Below are positions 35,946 to 36,572 of a DNA stretch of 36,572 bases, in pieces. A program made the position numbers and the translations under genes. The notes below the pieces were generated by a model that had not been told where the DNA came from, did no database searches, and saw only the letters and a list, made by a program, of their open reading frames with translations. Origin of the DNA: a virus; IMG/VR virus record IMGVR_UViG_3300021440_000074, positions 1 to 36,572 of that record. One strand, 5' to 3'. Within the stretch, counting starts at the first letter, position 1; every line of letters begins with the position of its first letter.

Positions 35946-36027
35946 AATGTAACACGTAAAAAAGAAAAAGTCACTAGGGTTTATCCTAATAAAAAAACTT
36001 GTGCATGGGCTTTTCTTGTGTTACAGT
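35946..36027. promoter_or_regulatory. Divergent early promoters with a palindromic operator between them
   Basis: Leftward: -35 GTGACT (35974-35969), 17 nt, -10 TACATT (35951-35946). Rightward: -35 TTGTGC (35999-36004), 17 nt, -10 TACAGT (36022-36027). Between them is TAGGGTTTATCCTA (35975-35988), with TAGG/CCTA arms; it touches the leftward -35. One repressor there could control both directions. This is the arrangement of a phage control region, but no repressor gene was recognised. Confidence 0.65.
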
Positions 36028-36054
36028 TGAGCCATCAAACAACAGGAGTTAAGC

Positions 36055-36572
36055 ATGACAAAAGTGGAAAAAATCAATCCTTTCGCAGAAGATTTGGATA
36101 AGCCAAATCAAAAAACGATTATTGCCTACAAGGGCTTCGACCAAAACATGCAATGTCGCGGCTTCCAGTTCGAGGTTGGAAAGGCCTATGAGCATGAAGG
36201 CGAAGTGAAAGTTTGTGATGCGGGTTTTCATGCTTGCGAAAACCCGCTTGATGTTCTGGATTACTACCCGCTGGATTCTCGTTTTGCCATCGTCAAAGCG
36301 TCCGGTCAGATCAGCCGTGACGGCAACAAGATTGCAGCCGCATCGGTGATGATTGAAGCCGAGTTGAAACTGCCTGATTTCATCGCCGCATCAATCAATT
36401 ACATCAAGGCGGCATGCAACTTTGCATCTAAGCCTGTCGATGCCGCGTCGGGCGACTCCAGCAAGTTGGCCGCGTCGGGCGACTACAGCAAGTTGGCCGC
36501 GTCGGGCTACTCCAGCCAGTTGGCCGCGTCGGGCGACTACAGCAAGTTGGCCGCGTCGGGCGACTACAGCAA
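36055..36572 (+). CDS. DUF7666-like repeat protein, runs off the right edge
   Basis: It starts at ATG 36055 with AGGAG 7 nt upstream, and is open through the end of the window (172 codons seen). It begins MTKVEKINPFAEDLDKPNQK, then a domain with TIIAYKGFDQNMQCRGFQFE, VGKAYEHEGEVKVCDAGFHA and CENPLDVLDYYP. This resembles the phage family with a xxAYKGFDxxxxCRGFQ(Y/F)EVGxxYxxxGxxxxCxxGFHACExPLDV start (DUF7666 is my best label). Residues 130-172 are the 9-residue repeats. Position next to the divergent promoter makes it the first rightward early gene. Confidence 0.7.
   Translation, partial: MTKVEKINPFAEDLDKPNQKTIIAYKGFDQNMQCRGFQFEVGKAYEHEGEVKVCDAGFHACENPLDVLDYYPLDSRFAIVKASGQISRDGNKIAAASVMIEAELKLPDFIAASINYIKAACNFASKPVDAASGDSSKLAASGDYSKLAASGYSSQLAASGDYSKLAASGDYS
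36442..36572 (+). repeat. Tandem 27-bp units encoding a 9-residue repeat
   Basis: Four full units and a 23-nt partial unit at a 27-bp period (GCCGCGTCGGGCGACTACAG...), encoding AASG(D/Y)(Y/S)S(K/Q)L. The array continues past the right edge. Confidence 0.9.

Noticed and set aside
1-36572. Diversity-generating retroelement, integrase, toxin-antitoxin or insertion sequence
   Set aside because: No reverse transcriptase, tyrosine or serine recombinase, toxin-antitoxin pair or transposase motif was recognised in any frame that I read.

Overview
The window is a nearly complete genome, or a large contig, of a short-tailed (podovirus-type) dsDNA phage. The support is a P22-like portal with a long C-terminal coiled coil, a major capsid protein of the SU10/DUF5309 type, a scaffold, a P22 gp4/SU10-type head-tail adaptor, a P22 gp10-like protein, three or four internal-virion/ejection-type proteins, terminase subunits, a tail fibre with a glycine-rich tip protein, and a lysis cassette. 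No tape-measure, sheath or tail-tube gene was seen. Mid-range GC, the small-gene repertoire and the promoter style suggest a betaproteobacterial host (Burkholderiales, perhaps Comamonadaceae); this is inference from remembered family resemblance, not a search. No integrase, CI-like repressor, tRNA, CRISPR array or transposase was recognised, so lifestyle cannot be settled here. Both ends of the window lie inside tandem-repeat genes, which looks like an assembly break rather than a true genome end.

Layout. (1) 36055-end and 1-7091, plus strand: early/accessory genes, mostly tiny and joined by ATGA or TGATG overlaps. They include an SSB-like protein, Gp157, an ASCH-like protein and a PAPS-reductase-family protein. 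(2) 7101-28111, minus strand: the late operon, transcribed leftward: small regulatory genes, TerS, TerL, portal, beta-helix protein, scaffold, capsid, head-tail and ejection proteins, tail fibre, adhesin, lysis genes, then a terminator at 7101-7129. (3) About 28260-28637: a gene-poor stretch full of complementary arms. (4) 28638-35938, minus strand: leftward early/replication genes: a DUF1376 replication protein with 14-bp iterons in its linker, a DUF6475-like partner, HTH proteins, a YbcO-like nuclease, a helicase-methyltransferase fusion and a RuvC-like resolvase. (5) 35939-36054: a divergent promoter region with a palindrome between the two promoters.

How it fits together. A shared 14-15 bp motif, AGG(G/A)TAAA..CCTA, lies next to three promoters (2228, 28219 and 35975). 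A repeated -10 context, GTGTTAC(A/G)NT, marks four intergenic promoters and, more loosely, the late one. Together they suggest one phage circuit controlling the divergent early region, a right-arm operon and the late operon. The strongest candidates for new biology are: a 5' structured RNA/terminator just before the helicase-methyltransferase gene; a strong internal ribosome site inside that gene that would make a methyltransferase-only protein; an in-frame TGA in the gp10-like gene, apparently at a tryptophan position; and the structured gap at 28260-28637. All calls come from reading the sequence; no homology search was run.
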